DNA of 5,470 nucleotides from Planctomycetota bacterium (GTDB lineage Bacteria > Planctomycetota > UBA1135 > GCA-002686595). The stretch covers positions 1 to 5,470 of the forward strand of contig JAJFFA010000437.1 of the NCBI GenBank assembly GCA_021776885.1, read 5' to 3'. The notes under the pieces are model-generated. The model saw nothing but the letters and a program-made list of their open reading frames with translations. It was not told the origin of the DNA and ran no database searches. Made by a program: the position numbers and the translations under genes. Below, piece by piece: positions 5,466 through 5,470 of this stretch (position 1 is its first letter; each line of letters begins with the position of its first letter).

Positions 5466-5470
5466 TGTTG

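Noticed and set aside
5434..5470. ATG at 5434 as the start of a gene running off the right edge
   Set aside because: Only twelve codons of Gly-rich low-complexity sequence made by G-runs, with no ribosome-binding site.

Overview
The window is GC-rich, double-stranded bacterial DNA with five protein genes, one of them cut by the left edge. I see no rRNA, tRNA, CRISPR array, transposase or other mobile element. The taxon is not proven. High GC, a BlaI-type repressor paired with an M56-type membrane protein, large low-homology lipoproteins, and a secreted protease ending in a dockerin-like double calcium loop together suggest Planctomycetota, or another GC-rich environmental phylum with similar secreted proteins.

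Left block (1-1099): two overlapping minus-strand genes form a regulatory pair. A BlaI/MecI-family repressor (777 to 394) is followed, through a 4-base GTGA overlap, by an M56 (BlaR1-type) membrane protein (397 to beyond base 1). Only its three-helix N-terminal part is in the window. Just upstream of the repressor, at 801-842, lies a 12-bp perfect inverted repeat made of two smaller dyads. It sits beside a TTGACG -35-like box, which looks like an autoregulated promoter. No beta-lactamase is present, so the inducing signal and the regulon are unknown.

Middle block (1100-3052): a plus-strand gene for a 650-residue lipoprotein. It has a lipobox cysteine at residue 18, an SbsA-type Ig-like domain (Big_5), and then a repeated sialidase/BNR-like beta-propeller region with one good Asp-box. 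It probably displays a binding or scaffold domain on the cell surface.

Next (3053-3604) comes a 552-base gap between convergent genes. I find no convincing gene there, only hairpins, one of which may end the right-hand transcript.

Right block (3605-5203, minus strand): a secreted M43 (pappalysin/cytophagalysin) zinc metalloprotease with a C-terminal dockerin-like module is followed 63 bases later by a small lipoprotein of unknown function. They are probably co-transcribed. A TACAAT box six bases upstream of the protease ATG suggests a leaderless message. These two genes use almost only G/C in third codon positions, unlike the left and middle genes. The last 30 bases are a run of G-tracts that could be a G-quadruplex or a sequencing/contig-end artefact.

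I see no clearly new defence or biosynthetic system. The most useful leads are the truncated M56/BlaI pair with its operator, the M43-dockerin protease with its lipoprotein neighbour, and the Big_5-propeller lipoprotein.
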